This document shows positions 1 to 8,761 of a stretch of 22,280 nucleotides of DNA, piece by piece. The translations under genes and the position numbers were made by a program. The stretch's first letter is position 1. Every line of letters begins with the position of its first letter. This DNA is from Dimorphilus gyrociliatus. Its lineage: Eukaryota; Annelida; Polychaeta; Dinophilidae. The notes under the pieces are model-generated. The model was given only the letters and a program-made list of their open reading frames with translations. It was not told the DNA's origin and made no database searches. Location of the stretch: the NCBI GenBank assembly GCA_904063045.1, contig CAJFCJ010000179.1:12450-34729 (forward strand). Reading direction: 5' to 3'.

Positions 1-1
1 A

Positions 2-299
2 ATTGTTGGGAAAAATTAAGTACATAAAAAAAATTAGGTACATAAAAAAATCCTATTAAATTACCATAAAATTGTTTTTTTTTAATTATTTTAACCCCTA
101 TTTTGTTCATTTTGGTAAGGATAAATTAGGTACATGGTAAATTGGTAGGGTTTTTTCTATCCCCCCATAAAAATTAAATAGAGTTTTTTACCATAAATTT
201 TTTTTTTGTCTCCATCGAAAAAATTAGGTACATAAAAAATTTTTGAGGGTAATTTAATAACATTTTTGAAAAAAATTGGATAAAACTATTTTATTCGAT
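2..299 (+). repeat. Left terminal inverted repeat of the Ginger-like element
   Basis: This is the inverse copy of 1494-1790. Comparing the two ends base by base, I find mismatches only near positions 8 and 12 and a one-A length difference near positions 26-33. The repeat ends inside the start codon of the integrase gene, so it must carry the promoter and 5' leader as well as the transposase-binding ends. Four copies of an ATTARGTACAT motif lie inside it. Confidence 0.9.
15..235 (+). promoter_or_regulatory. Four GTAC-centred motifs in the left TIR
   Basis: The sequence ATTA(A/G)GTACAT followed by AA or GG occurs at 15-27, 33-45, 125-137 and 223-235, always in the same orientation. The repetition inside a TIR suggests transposase-binding sites or a promoter array. 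That role is inferred from position and repetition only. Confidence 0.5.
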
Positions 300-1539
300 G
301 AATTTTGTATCACCCATGGCCATGATTCCAGTTATTTCGAATATAAATGAGAAAAATGAGATAATATCATACGTTGTTGATAAAGTTATACCACGCGAGC
401 TTAAAGGCGAACGTAAAAGACAGTTTATCAAGAAATCAGCAAGGTTTTTTTATAGTAACTCAACACTTTATGTTGAGCAAAATCGAGTCAGAAAGAGATA
501 TATATGTGATTTTGAGCATGAAGAGAAAAAGAATATAATCAAGGAGGCTCATTTACCAAGTCATCTCTGTGCTAATAAGATGAAGGGAATCATTGACAAT
601 CTTTATATAAATATAAAAGTAAACGATATTATATCATATATTACTTCATGTGAGGGCTGTCAAAGAGAAAATACAATCAATATCACAAGACCTATAACAC
701 CTATTCTTATATATAATATACATGAACGTTTACAGGCCGACATTATAGATCTGAGTACATATTCTGAATTTAATGATAATTATAGATATGTTTTAAACTT
801 AATAGACTGTTTTTCGAAGTTTGCATTCAGTTTTAAGTTATATGATAAAAGCTCAGAATCTGTAGCAGAAATTTTAAGAAGTTTATTTTATTCAGAAGGC
901 CCGTGGAAAACTCTCCATACAGATAACGGGAGAGAATTTATTAACCAAAGAATCAGAAACATATGTAGTATGTTTAATATTGAGCATGTAACTGGCCGGC
1001 CTCGACATCCACAATCACAGGGAGTTGTCGAAAGATTTAATAGAACACTAAAAAGCAGGATGAGAAAGGCTTTAGGAGGTGAAGTAAACTGGATTAGGGT
1101 TCATGAGGATGTAGTATATCAGTACAACAATAGTAAGCATAGTGCTACAGGTTTTAAGCCCTTTGTGTTATTCCGTAATGTAGATCCCAATAATTATAAT
1201 AATAACGTCATTCTCTCACTTCAGGAAGCAAGAAATAATTATATAAAATATGTAAGTAGTTATATTAATGAATACAATGCAAGAGCAAACGATAGCAACC
1301 AAGTAGTAGTGGGGAGAAAATACTTATTAGCCAAAGACTTCGATAATAATGTCAATACTAGAAGATATCCATTGACATCATTATATTATGATGAAATATA
1401 CACTGTTATATCAATTCATAATGATAATAGAATAACAATAAAGGATGAGAATAATAATATGAAAGTTGCAACTAGATATGTTTTAAAACAATTATCGAAT
1501 AAAATAGTTTTATCCAATTTTTTTCAAAAATGTTATTAA
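298..1539 (+). CDS. Ginger-type integrase/transposase (rve family)
   Basis: This 413-residue enzyme should cut and join the ends of its own element. An HHCC zinc-binding module is visible as H85-x3-H89 and C118-x2-C121. The catalytic core of the retroviral integrase fold follows: first Asp in LQADIID (D148), second Asp in HTDNG (D209), and Glu in QGVVERFNR (E245) exactly 35 residues after D209, so the D,D-35-E triad is complete. The stretch GRPRHPQSQGVVERFNRTLK is typical of Gypsy/Ginger integrases and of the host genes derived from them (KRBA2/SCAND3 type). The C-terminal part (about 350-400) resembles the small beta-barrel that follows the core in Gypsy integrases. There is no reverse transcriptase, protease or gag. 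The ATG at 298 lies on the inner edge of the left TIR and the last ~14 residues are encoded in the right TIR. The frame is unbroken, so the gene may be functional. Confidence 0.9.
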   Translation: MNFVSPMAMIPVISNINEKNEIISYVVDKVIPRELKGERKRQFIKKSARFFYSNSTLYVEQNRVRKRYICDFEHEEKKNIIKEAHLPSHLCANKMKGIIDNLYINIKVNDIISYITSCEGCQRENTINITRPITPILIYNIHERLQADIIDLSTYSEFNDNYRYVLNLIDCFSKFAFSFKLYDKSSESVAEILRSLFYSEGPWKTLHTDNGREFINQRIRNICSMFNIEHVTGRPRHPQSQGVVERFNRTLKSRMRKALGGEVNWIRVHEDVVYQYNNSKHSATGFKPFVLFRNVDPNNYNNNVILSLQEARNNYIKYVSSYINEYNARANDSNQVVVGRKYLLAKDFDNNVNTRRYPLTSLYYDEIYTVISIHNDNRITIKDENNNMKVATRYVLKQLSNKIVLSNFFQKCY

Positions 1540-1790
1540 ATTACCCTCAAAAATTTTTTATGTACCTAATTTTTTCGATGGAGACAAAAAAAAAATTTAT
1601 GGTAAAAAACTCTATTTAATTTTTATGGGGGGATAGAAAAAACCCTACCAATTTACCATGTACCTAATTTATCCTTACCAAAATGAACAAAATAGGGGTT
1701 AAAATAATTAAAAAAAAACAATTTTATGGTAATTTAATAGGATTTTTTTATGTACCTAATTTTTTTATGTACTTAATTTATCCTAACAAT
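1494..1790 (-). repeat. Right terminal inverted repeat of the Ginger-like element
   Basis: This is the inverse copy of 2-299. It begins inside the coding sequence, so the last 14 or so codons of the integrase, the stop codon at 1537-1539 and the 3' UTR all lie in the repeat. Confidence 0.9.
1558..1777 (-). promoter_or_regulatory. Four mirrored GTAC-centred motifs in the right TIR
   Basis: The same motif appears inverted at 1558-1570, 1656-1668, 1748-1760 and 1765-1777, matching the four left-TIR copies one for one. Confidence 0.5.
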
Positions 1791-1805
1791 AAATAATTTA
1801 TTTAT

Positions 1806-1990
1806 AAATATAAATTTGTTAATTCAAAAGATAAAAAGTAATGTTATTATTATTAATAAATTTTAGTTTTTAAAATGAATTTTAATGTTAAAATCTAGTT
1901 TTATTATTTTTAAATATAAATTTGATAATTCAAAAGATAAAAAGTAATGTTATTATTATTAATGAATTTTAATGCTAAAATCTAAAATTT
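1806..1990. repeat. Direct duplication, period about 106 bp
   Basis: The segment beginning AAATATAAATTTG at 1806 recurs at 1912. The shared core reads AATTCAAAAGATAAAAAGTA followed by ATGTTATTATTATTAAT. A second shared piece, ATGAATTTTAATG(T/C)TAAAATCTA, follows in both copies. Confidence 0.7.
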
Positions 1991-2520
1991 ATAATTTTTT
2001 ATTTTTTACTAAAATTAAAATTGTTAAAATACTTATTTGAATATAAATTTGAGATACTTATTTTTAAAAAAATATATAAAAAGTTAAGTTCTGTCTGATT
2101 AAAACAATATATAACTTTTTTATATTTTATTATTATTATTATTATACAAGAAACGAATAAAGCTTTGTTAATAAATTAAATAAATCACATTTTTTAAATT
2201 CAAAACATAAATAAAATTATACAATATTTTGAATTCTAAATTTAATATATAATATCTTTTCATTAAAATAGTATATTTACTATTATCTTTTCTCTAAAGC
2301 AATAGATATTAAATAATATATATATTAATTAAAGAATTGTGTTCTATTTTATAAAAACTTATCTTTGATTATTATGAATAAAATAATATAACAAAACCTA
2401 ATATAATAAAATTATTATCTTTCAAGAATTTTTTTATTATAAATTATATTCTATTCTATGTTCAAGTAAATATTATGTTATTTATTTATTTATTTTAGGT
2501 TTTATATTTACGAATAGAAT

Positions 2521-2560
2521 ATTGAAATTAATTAAAATCATTATTTATTTATTTATTTAT
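2521..2560 (+). mobile_element. Scrap of LINE 3' end
   Basis: ATTGAAATTAATTAAAATCA followed by ATTT repeats matches the extreme 3' end of the truncated non-LTR retrotransposon at about 8913-8948. Severe 5' truncation is usual for such elements, so this may be a dead-on-arrival insertion of only the last tens of bases. Chance similarity in AT-rich DNA is limited by the 20-base identical core next to the same tail. Confidence 0.45.
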
Positions 2561-2659
2561 ATTTCACTTAGAAAAATAAAATTTATGATTATTTACTTTA
2601 AGTTTTTACACCCCATGTAATTTGTTAAACTCTTTTTTTTTCTAATAAGATAGTAGCAA

Positions 2660-2830
2660 ACTAAAAACCAACCTCTATAGGTTGGTCTTTCCCTTTTTAT
2701 AACTCTCGGCTACTCAGAGGAAGGGATTGTTTCCATAGAATAGCAATATTCTATGGAAAGTTAGGTTATCATTCCAAAAAAAAATGTTTTTTTCTTTTCA
2801 CCTAGGAGAGCTACGCACCTCCGTAAATTT
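2660..2830. ncRNA. Candidate structured RNA: cluster of three hairpins
   Basis: This is a GC-richer island in very AT-rich DNA. Three stems follow each other. ACCAACC/GGTTGGT (2667-2686) has a 6-nt loop. TCCCTT/AAGGGA (2690-2726) encloses CTCT/AGAG. A perfect 13-bp stem, TTTCCATAGAATA/TATTCTATGGAAA (2730-2759), is closed by a GCAA loop of the GNRA type. A further GC-rich patch with GGAG/CTCC lies at about 2804-2821. No tRNA, rRNA or snRNA family was recognised. The strand is uncertain: on the minus strand the first stem is followed by TTTTT, as at a Pol III stop. It could instead be a retroelement 3' UTR, since it shares ATGGAAAGTT and a TCACCT-(G/A)AGGA-like patch with the LINE 3' UTR at 8762-8910, or a 3' element of the 903-residue gene whose stop is ~220 bp away. 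Confidence 0.4.
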
Positions 2831-3050
2831 AACTTTATTTAAAAAACATATTCAAATCAATAAAAAACTTACTTATTCATTATTTTTTTCAATAATTTAC
2901 TATTTTTTTAGTTAAACTTTAATTATTTCTAATTTTCGTATTACAATAATATTAATAATAATAATATACTACATGTTTCATTAGTGTGATAAACAAAAAT
3001 AAAAAAAAATAGAAAGCTAAAAAAACCTTTTGTTAGATATGGAATATCAA

Positions 3051-5762
3051 TTAATGAATTTTAATAAAGATATTTAGTTTATACCATTTATATTGTAGTT
3101 TAGTTAAATACCGGTTTGCTAACATAGACTTTAAGATTTCTTCAGATCTTTCTTCTCCATGACCTTCTAGTGTGCTAGTAATTGTTGTAACTGCCTGTAT
3201 CCATCGGAACCTTTTGTTTTTATATACTTTTTTTAGCAATTCATAGTATTTAGCATAAATTTCTAAACCATTGAGTTTTGACTCAGACCTTACTTTATGA
3301 ATTATCGTAGCTATTTTTAATTTTTGTTTGTTGTTTGATCTATTTTTAATGTTTTTAATTTTTATCATAGATTTTAATATTGTGTTTTTCTTATGTGAAG
3401 CTAGCTTCTCATGTTGAAAGTGTTTGAGTTCAGGATCTTTATTCTCTTCATTAACAAAAGTTGTGCTGTATTCCGTTTCTGTATCGATGTACAGTGAAGG
3501 TTCATCATCTTCAATTGTGTTTTCATCAAAACTTTGTAAACACTCCATAGGAGTAGGTTCATATTCTATTCCTTGTTCATCATCATTTTGTTTGATTACT
3601 GAAAAAGGCATATTTTCTTCTTTATCATATTTAAGATCTCCAAAACCTTCAGAAGATACGTCTTCTCTTATTATATCATCTGAGTTACTCTCTAAAAGTT
3701 GATTTTGAACTTTTGTAATCCCATTTGTGCCTCTTAGGGAATTTATTCCCTCATTATCGATTTCTAATTGATTGTTATATAATGTTTCATGGTTTTGAGA
3801 ATTAATTAAGATTTTTTTGTTTCTAGTTTCACACTTGTTGTCATAGTCATTATCATCTCCTTTCATTAAATATTTAATTATTTTATAGTCTTCTGGGTTT
3901 TTTAAAAGTTGAAAACTATTTGCTGATATATTGTGTAATCTTAAAAGATGCCCTTCTATCTTATCAGTATATTCAATTCCTAGCTTGCTATGAAGACTTT
4001 TAATATCATAAAAACTTGGGGGGGAATTTATAGATACATTTTCTTTTTTAAGTTTTAGTAAATTAATTCTATTCTTAAATCGTTTAGATAGATCTCTTGC
4101 TTGTTTTAAAGTTATTAAACCAGAAATTCCAAACCTTACGTCTCTATAGATTTCACCTGTAGTAAAAAATTTAGGAAAAGAATTACTAACTGCATAGTAG
4201 TAATAGTTATATAATAAAAAAAAGTCTGTCTTCCAATGCCTTCTGTTATCTTTATATATTTTCTGACGCTTAGTTTTAAAAAACTCTGTTACTTCTTGAT
4301 TAATTTTTAACACTTTGATATTTTTTTGTATACAGCTCCTTCCAACATATTGTAATTCGAAAACCTTTTTGTTTTTTGCTATTGAATTTCTATGAAGTAA
4401 TGATGGATTATAAACATATAATATTTGATCTTTTTCAAAAAGTTCTTTTACCATTTTCACTACTTTGTTGTGGTTTCCATTAAAATTTTCTTGTAGAGTT
4501 GTTTCATAAATGATCTGAACAGAGTACCATCTTTTTGAAAGTTTTTTAGATTTTAAGATATTATTAATAAAAATGCTAAAATCTATTTTCAGAATGTTTC
4601 TACACTTATTTTCATTGTTCTCGTTATTTAATTCGTGTAAATTTTTATTGATTTTTTTGTAAATATCCAATATTTCATTATATAATGCTCCAATCCTTTC
4701 CTTTGGAGATTTTAAATTCATTAATTCGAGATATACTTTCAGATATCTAGTCTCTAAGGTTGTATAATTATAAGAATATTCTAATAACTTATTTACTTTG
4801 ACTTTTTTATCATTGTCAGTTAAATCTTTTACATATTCTGCCCACGTCTTTTCTATGCTATTAAACAATTGATACGGGTCTAAATTATTATTATATGTTT
4901 CATACAGTTTGTTTATTTTACTCTTGTCGAATACATGGCTATTTTTGGATCCTTTTAGGATATTTTCAAAAAAAATTAGCTCATAAAAGGCAACCTTTAA
5001 AATACTATCTAGATTTTTATATTCTAAGTTTACTATTTCATAATACTTTTCCATAAGTTTTTGTAAAAAATTTAGAATCTTATTAGTTGGGATTTCCATG
5101 AAGTTATCTGCATCATTATGTTTATAAAAGAGATTAGGTATATCAGTTGCAGTTATGTAGCCAGTACGACATTCAAATCTTAATGGAAAAGTAGTGTTTT
5201 TTTTTATTTTTATATTTTGATTTATTTGTTTTATAAATTTTTCAAATTTGATTTGTATATTAATAGATGATTTAGTTGGAATTATTTTTCTGATTAAGGT
5301 AAGGAAAGAAAATGGAAAGTTTATTTTCTTTTTTATAAACATCACTGTAAAAATGCTCGATTGGATCTGATTATATATATTTAGCTTTATTAGTACATTA
5401 GGCATAACTAATCTATTTTTTTTATTGTTTGTTTTTAAATTATAATAAATGTTATAAGCTGTGCTTGTTCCAAGCTGTTTAATAAAAAAATCTTTGTCTT
5501 TATCTTTTTGCTCGCTTATAAAATAGGTTTTGCCTATTGCATTTTTCACTATAGCATTAATTGTATAATCTACTACTAATGTAGATGATGCTGCTTTGCT
5601 TAATTTTTTATTTACTATTTCGTAAAAATCTTCTATTTTTATACTATCATTAAGGTTAGTTTTTGTACCTAGAGCTTCATAAAATATAAAAGAGTCTTTC
5701 AGAATTTCATTTTCTAAAAATACCTTTTTTAGGTTGACAAAGTTATCTTCACTTACCACCAT
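3051..5762 (-). CDS. Large orphan protein (903 aa), function unknown
   Basis: An uninterrupted 903-codon frame runs on the minus strand, far longer than chance allows in such AT-rich DNA. I recognise no family. No signal peptide or clear membrane span is seen. The N-terminal two thirds is Lys/Asn/Ile/Tyr-rich and predicted mostly helical by eye. An acidic, low-complexity linker follows at roughly residues 660-785 (for example DDNDYDN and EDDEPSLYIDTETEYS). The last ~115 residues form a strongly basic tail with several Trp (FRWIQAV, QYKWYK). The acidic-then-basic arrangement could suit a nucleic-acid or chromatin-associated protein, but that is inference. Unlike the right-hand genes it has no frame breaks, and it lacks the C-run before its ATG. 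It sits between transposon remains and could itself be an unrecognised element gene. Confidence 0.75.
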   Translation of the reverse strand: MVVSEDNFVNLKKVFLENEILKDSFIFYEALGTKTNLNDSIKIEDFYEIVNKKLSKAASSTLVVDYTINAIVKNAIGKTYFISEQKDKDKDFFIKQLGTSTAYNIYYNLKTNNKKNRLVMPNVLIKLNIYNQIQSSIFTVMFIKKKINFPFSFLTLIRKIIPTKSSINIQIKFEKFIKQINQNIKIKKNTTFPLRFECRTGYITATDIPNLFYKHNDADNFMEIPTNKILNFLQKLMEKYYEIVNLEYKNLDSILKVAFYELIFFENILKGSKNSHVFDKSKINKLYETYNNNLDPYQLFNSIEKTWAEYVKDLTDNDKKVKVNKLLEYSYNYTTLETRYLKVYLELMNLKSPKERIGALYNEILDIYKKINKNLHELNNENNENKCRNILKIDFSIFINNILKSKKLSKRWYSVQIIYETTLQENFNGNHNKVVKMVKELFEKDQILYVYNPSLLHRNSIAKNKKVFELQYVGRSCIQKNIKVLKINQEVTEFFKTKRQKIYKDNRRHWKTDFFLLYNYYYYAVSNSFPKFFTTGEIYRDVRFGISGLITLKQARDLSKRFKNRINLLKLKKENVSINSPPSFYDIKSLHSKLGIEYTDKIEGHLLRLHNISANSFQLLKNPEDYKIIKYLMKGDDNDYDNKCETRNKKILINSQNHETLYNNQLEIDNEGINSLRGTNGITKVQNQLLESNSDDIIREDVSSEGFGDLKYDKEENMPFSVIKQNDDEQGIEYEPTPMECLQSFDENTIEDDEPSLYIDTETEYSTTFVNEENKDPELKHFQHEKLASHKKNTILKSMIKIKNIKNRSNNKQKLKIATIIHKVRSESKLNGLEIYAKYYELLKKVYKNKRFRWIQAVTTITSTLEGHGEERSEEILKSMLANRYLTKLQYKWYKLNIFIKIH

Positions 5763-7020
5763 ATCTATAGTATTATTTGATGTTTTTGAACAGTTAATAT
5801 TGTTATTTCGATCATAAGAATATGTTTTCTTTTGAAATACTGGTCTTTAAGTATTAAGAAACATATCTTCTAAATAAGTTTCTCATAAAGTTTTTAGCAC
5901 ATGGTAAAGCTATTAAAAAAAACTTCTTCGCTGATATAGTAATGGAAGGCATATAAATATTGATTTTCATTCCATATAAACAAAAAACAATTAGTATTTT
6001 TGTGTTTTTTTTACAGAAAATATTTTGTTTTCGTAAGAAAAAAACCCTGTTTTCGTCAAATTTTATTTTTATTATATTAGTTTCACTTAGGTTTATATAT
6101 ATAATTCATTGTTCAAAAAATTTTCACTACTTTTTATATCATAAAACGTAGATAGCGTCTATATCGCTACGAAATTCATTAAAATGTTTATTTTTTTGAT
6201 TTTGTGTTTATCAGTGGAAGGTTTTTATTACTTTTTTATAACAAAAGTTTTATAAAGTAGATTAGTATTGGACAAATCAAAGAAAAGTGGTTTTTGATAA
6301 TATTCTGGATTTTCAACATTAAATATAGAAATCGAAGCATTTTATTATTAATAATCTCCTGTTGTTTTATTAAAAATTGGTATAGTCTAAGAATGTTAGG
6401 AAGACGAAAGTATATTGATTTTCCATTTCTGCTCCTTCTTACATTTAAATAATAGTTAAATTTATTATTTTGCAGATAAATATTTCAATTTCAATATTTA
6501 TTTCAAAAAAATGATGTATCAAATATAAATAAACACGACATTCGATTTGATGATGATAATAGAGGAGGTTCTGTAATTGAGAACTGGGAAAATAGACTTA
6601 AAAATGTGATTTTTCTCTTTTCATTTTTTTGTTTGTAGTTTATTTAGAAATTGTGAAAAACCTGATATATTTCATTAAAAAGATAGATTTATCAGTTTCA
6701 CTGTTTCACTGAATTTTTTTAGAATTTCTACTAAAGTGTTACTTAGTTTTCGGAATCTGAAAATCTTTCTATTTTAAAAAAACCTTCATATGAATTATTA
6801 TATTATACTTTTGTTGTCATTATGCCCTTTCGTAAGGAAAATGTTTATATACTTTTAATTGATTTAGATCAAAAATTTGGAGGTAATAATAATTAATAAC
6901 ATACCATTATTTTCGGGTTTAGTTAGCGTTAAGTATTGTTATTTTATTTATTTATTTGGATATAAAAAAAGATTCGATAAATAAATTTATTTACTTATTA
7001 TTATTATTAACTAAAACAAT
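5763..7020. other. Decayed intergenic DNA with short coding-like scraps
   Basis: No intact gene is seen. Three short stretches read like worn coding sequence: minus strand about 5826-5945 (contains ALPCAKNFMRNLFRRYVS), plus strand about 6262-6450 (contains LRMLGRRKYIDFPF), and plus strand 6480-6640 (contains IRFDDDNRGGSVIENWENRL). None matches a family I know. They may be remnants of older insertions. Confidence 0.4.
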
Positions 7021-7027
7021 TTTTTTT

Positions 7028-7605
7028 GTAAATTTCACAAATTTTTAAAAATGATTTACGTAAATCGTTAATAATCAAATTTAGTATCTCAGAAATTTTA
7101 TATTTTGTAGAGTTTAAAGAGACAATAAGAACTGTTATTTCACTTTTCTTGCTAAGTCTCTACAGATGGTACTTTTAAAAAATTTAATAAAATTTGTATT
7201 AATTTACCTATAATTTTTGTTTTTTTTTTGTTTTTTTTTGTAAATTTCACAAATTTTTAAAAATGATTTTACGTAAATCGTTAATAATCAAATTTAGTAT
7301 CTCAGAAATTTTATATTTGTAGAGTTTAAAGAGACAATAAGAACTGTTATTTCACTTTTCTTGCTAAGTCTCTACAGATGGTACTTTTAAAAAATTTAAT
7401 AAAATTTGTATTAATTTACCTATAATTTTTGTTTTTTTTTATTTTTTTTTGTAAATTTTACAAATTTTTAAAAATGATTTCACGTAAATCGTTTATAATC
7501 AAATTTAGTATCTCAGAAATTTTATATTTTGTAGAGTTTAAAGAGACAATAAGAACTGTTATTTCACTTTTCTTGCTAAGTCTCTACAGATGGTACTTTT
7601 TTAAT
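7028..7605. repeat. Tandem repeat, three copies of about 212 bp
   Basis: Copies begin with GTAAATTT(C/T)ACAAATTTTT at 7028, 7240 and 7451; the third is shorter, ending near 7605. The copies are almost identical. Each contains a palindrome, GATTTACGTAAATC in copy 1 (7053-7066), with one extra T in copy 2 and a C substitution in copy 3. Each also carries a longer inverted pair: GTAGAG...AGAGAC upstream of GTCTCTAC. There is no convincing reading frame; the 66-codon frame over copy 3 is incidental. Confidence 0.9.
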
Positions 7606-7915
7606 AAAAAATTTTTGTTGCAGTTTTGAGAATATCTTCTGTTGAAATTTTGATAAAAATATAGCATTTATAAATGAATATTCACTTTTGGACACTACCT
7701 TTAAGAGAGTTAAAATTATATGGAAGTTTACTCTCATTAAATGTATTTTTATGGCAAGATCAGTAAAAACTTTCTTAAAAAGGTAATAAAAATGAATGAG
7801 AAATTAAAGTAATTATAAATTTAATAAATATATCCGTTATAAAACAAAAACTGTTTATATTATTATTCTTAATTTCGTCATTTCCATTCAAGTCGAATGT
7901 CGCAGCAGTTTCCAA

Positions 7916-8761
7916 TTGACGACTTACATCCTACTATACGCCGACGACATACTTATCTATGGCTACAATACTGATTTTGTACAAACTGTAATAGACAAAG
8001 TTATAAACCAAATAGAGAAACTAGAAATGGAAATAAATCCTGCTAAATGCGAATTAATCTCCTCTAAAGATTCAAAAATAAAAATAAAAGATGATATTAT
8101 TCACTCAGTTAAGTCAACAGGATACCTAGGTATCCCTATTTGTAGCAAAGGAATAGAATTTAACGAGTATAAGAAATACAAACGAAAAATATCTATCTAC
8201 AGAACACTTCAACTCAAGAATTTCCTGAAAATAAACAGAGTAAACCCACGAAGCTTCATTAAAGAATCCATGTACCTCTGGAATATGTTCGTACAGCCAA
8301 CCACTGAATATTGTTGGCAGGTCTACACAAAAACAGCAAGTAACCTTCTTGAGTATGAAAGAATGATCAAATCGAGTATTAAACTATTGTTCGAACTTAA
8401 CACTAGAGTATCGTCTAATCAACTATACACGATACTAGGAATGGAAGCACCTAAGGAAAGACTAAATAGATTACTGTACAACGTCAGAAAAAGAATAGAA
8501 AGAACCAAGGGAACTCTGATAAGGGAAACCCTAACTAATCAGAGAAATGACAAAATTATAAATAACATATGCAAAGCTCAAGAAGTTAATAAAAAGACAA
8601 ATGTTGAGAAGCTACAGCGTGCAACACTAGGCTTCGTACCCACAAAGCCTATTACACAATATAATAATGAGTTTAGAAGAACAATACTAGACCAATTGGA
8701 CCTTGAAGGGAAACAAAGGATGGAGGAAAGTAATAGAAATGGGAATACTAAGAAAGAATAA
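7916..8761 (+). pseudogene. LINE reverse transcriptase, 3' fragment
   Basis: About 280 codons remain open up to TAA at 8759-8761. The fragment begins at the catalytic motif LLYADDILIYG (the YxDD box), so fingers, most of the palm and any upstream endonuclease are missing. The thumb-side motif YLGIPICSKGIEF follows at about residues 88-100, as in many non-LTR reverse transcriptases. The downstream part is Lys/Arg-rich and carries no recognisable Cys/His knuckle or restriction-like endonuclease motif. There is no genuine ATG at the left end: the frame runs in from the flank and the apparent start is a TTG. Codon use is less AT-biased than in neighbouring genes, fitting a recent arrival. It cannot be active by itself. 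Confidence 0.85.

Larger units (their letters stand above)
2..1790 (+). mobile_element. Compact Ginger-like DNA transposon (integrase + long TIRs)
   Basis: A 1.79-kb unit starts with ATTGTT and ends with AACAAT. Its first ~298 bp are an inverted copy of its last 297 bp, and a single intact integrase-type gene fills the space between. Retroviral-like integrases carried by elements with terminal inverted repeats, and without reverse transcriptase or LTRs, are the hallmark of the Ginger group of cut-and-paste transposons, which descend from Gypsy-type integrases. The TIRs differ by about two substitutions and one 1-bp indel, all in the outer ~32 bp, so the copy is young or homogenised. The target-site duplication cannot be judged because the left flank is at the window edge; the right flank reads ATAAAT after AACA. 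A Maverick/Polinton end is less likely given the small size and single gene. Confidence 0.8.
1791..2640. other. AT-rich spacer without recognisable genes
   Basis: No frame of useful length is seen. The stretch holds a partial duplication at 1806-1990, several ATTT runs and the short LINE-tail match at 2521-2560. Confidence 0.6.

Noticed and set aside
2-1790. LTR retrotransposon with integrase
   Set aside because: The terminal repeats are inverted, not direct, and there is no reverse transcriptase, RNase H or gag.
2660-2830. tRNA or 5S rRNA gene
   Set aside because: No cloverleaf, no A/B box set and no known 5S core; the stems do not fit either fold.
3424-3702. 92-codon Ser-rich plus-strand frame inside the 903-residue gene
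   Set aside because: Antisense shadow of the acidic linker.
5730-5762. GTAAGT just after the ATG of the 903-residue gene, resembling a microsporidian 5' splice site
   Set aside because: No convincing branch point and 3' AG nearby, and the frame is open without removing anything.
5960-6151. 63-codon Phe/Ile-rich frame on the plus strand
   Set aside because: Composition is what AT-rich noise gives; no start context and no family resemblance.
7028-7605. Possible CRISPR-like array
   Set aside because: The 212-bp units are contiguous near-identical repeats with no unique spacers, and the host is eukaryotic.
7429-7629. 66-codon plus-strand frame over the third tandem repeat copy
   Set aside because: It follows from the repeat sequence and is not kept open in the other two copies.
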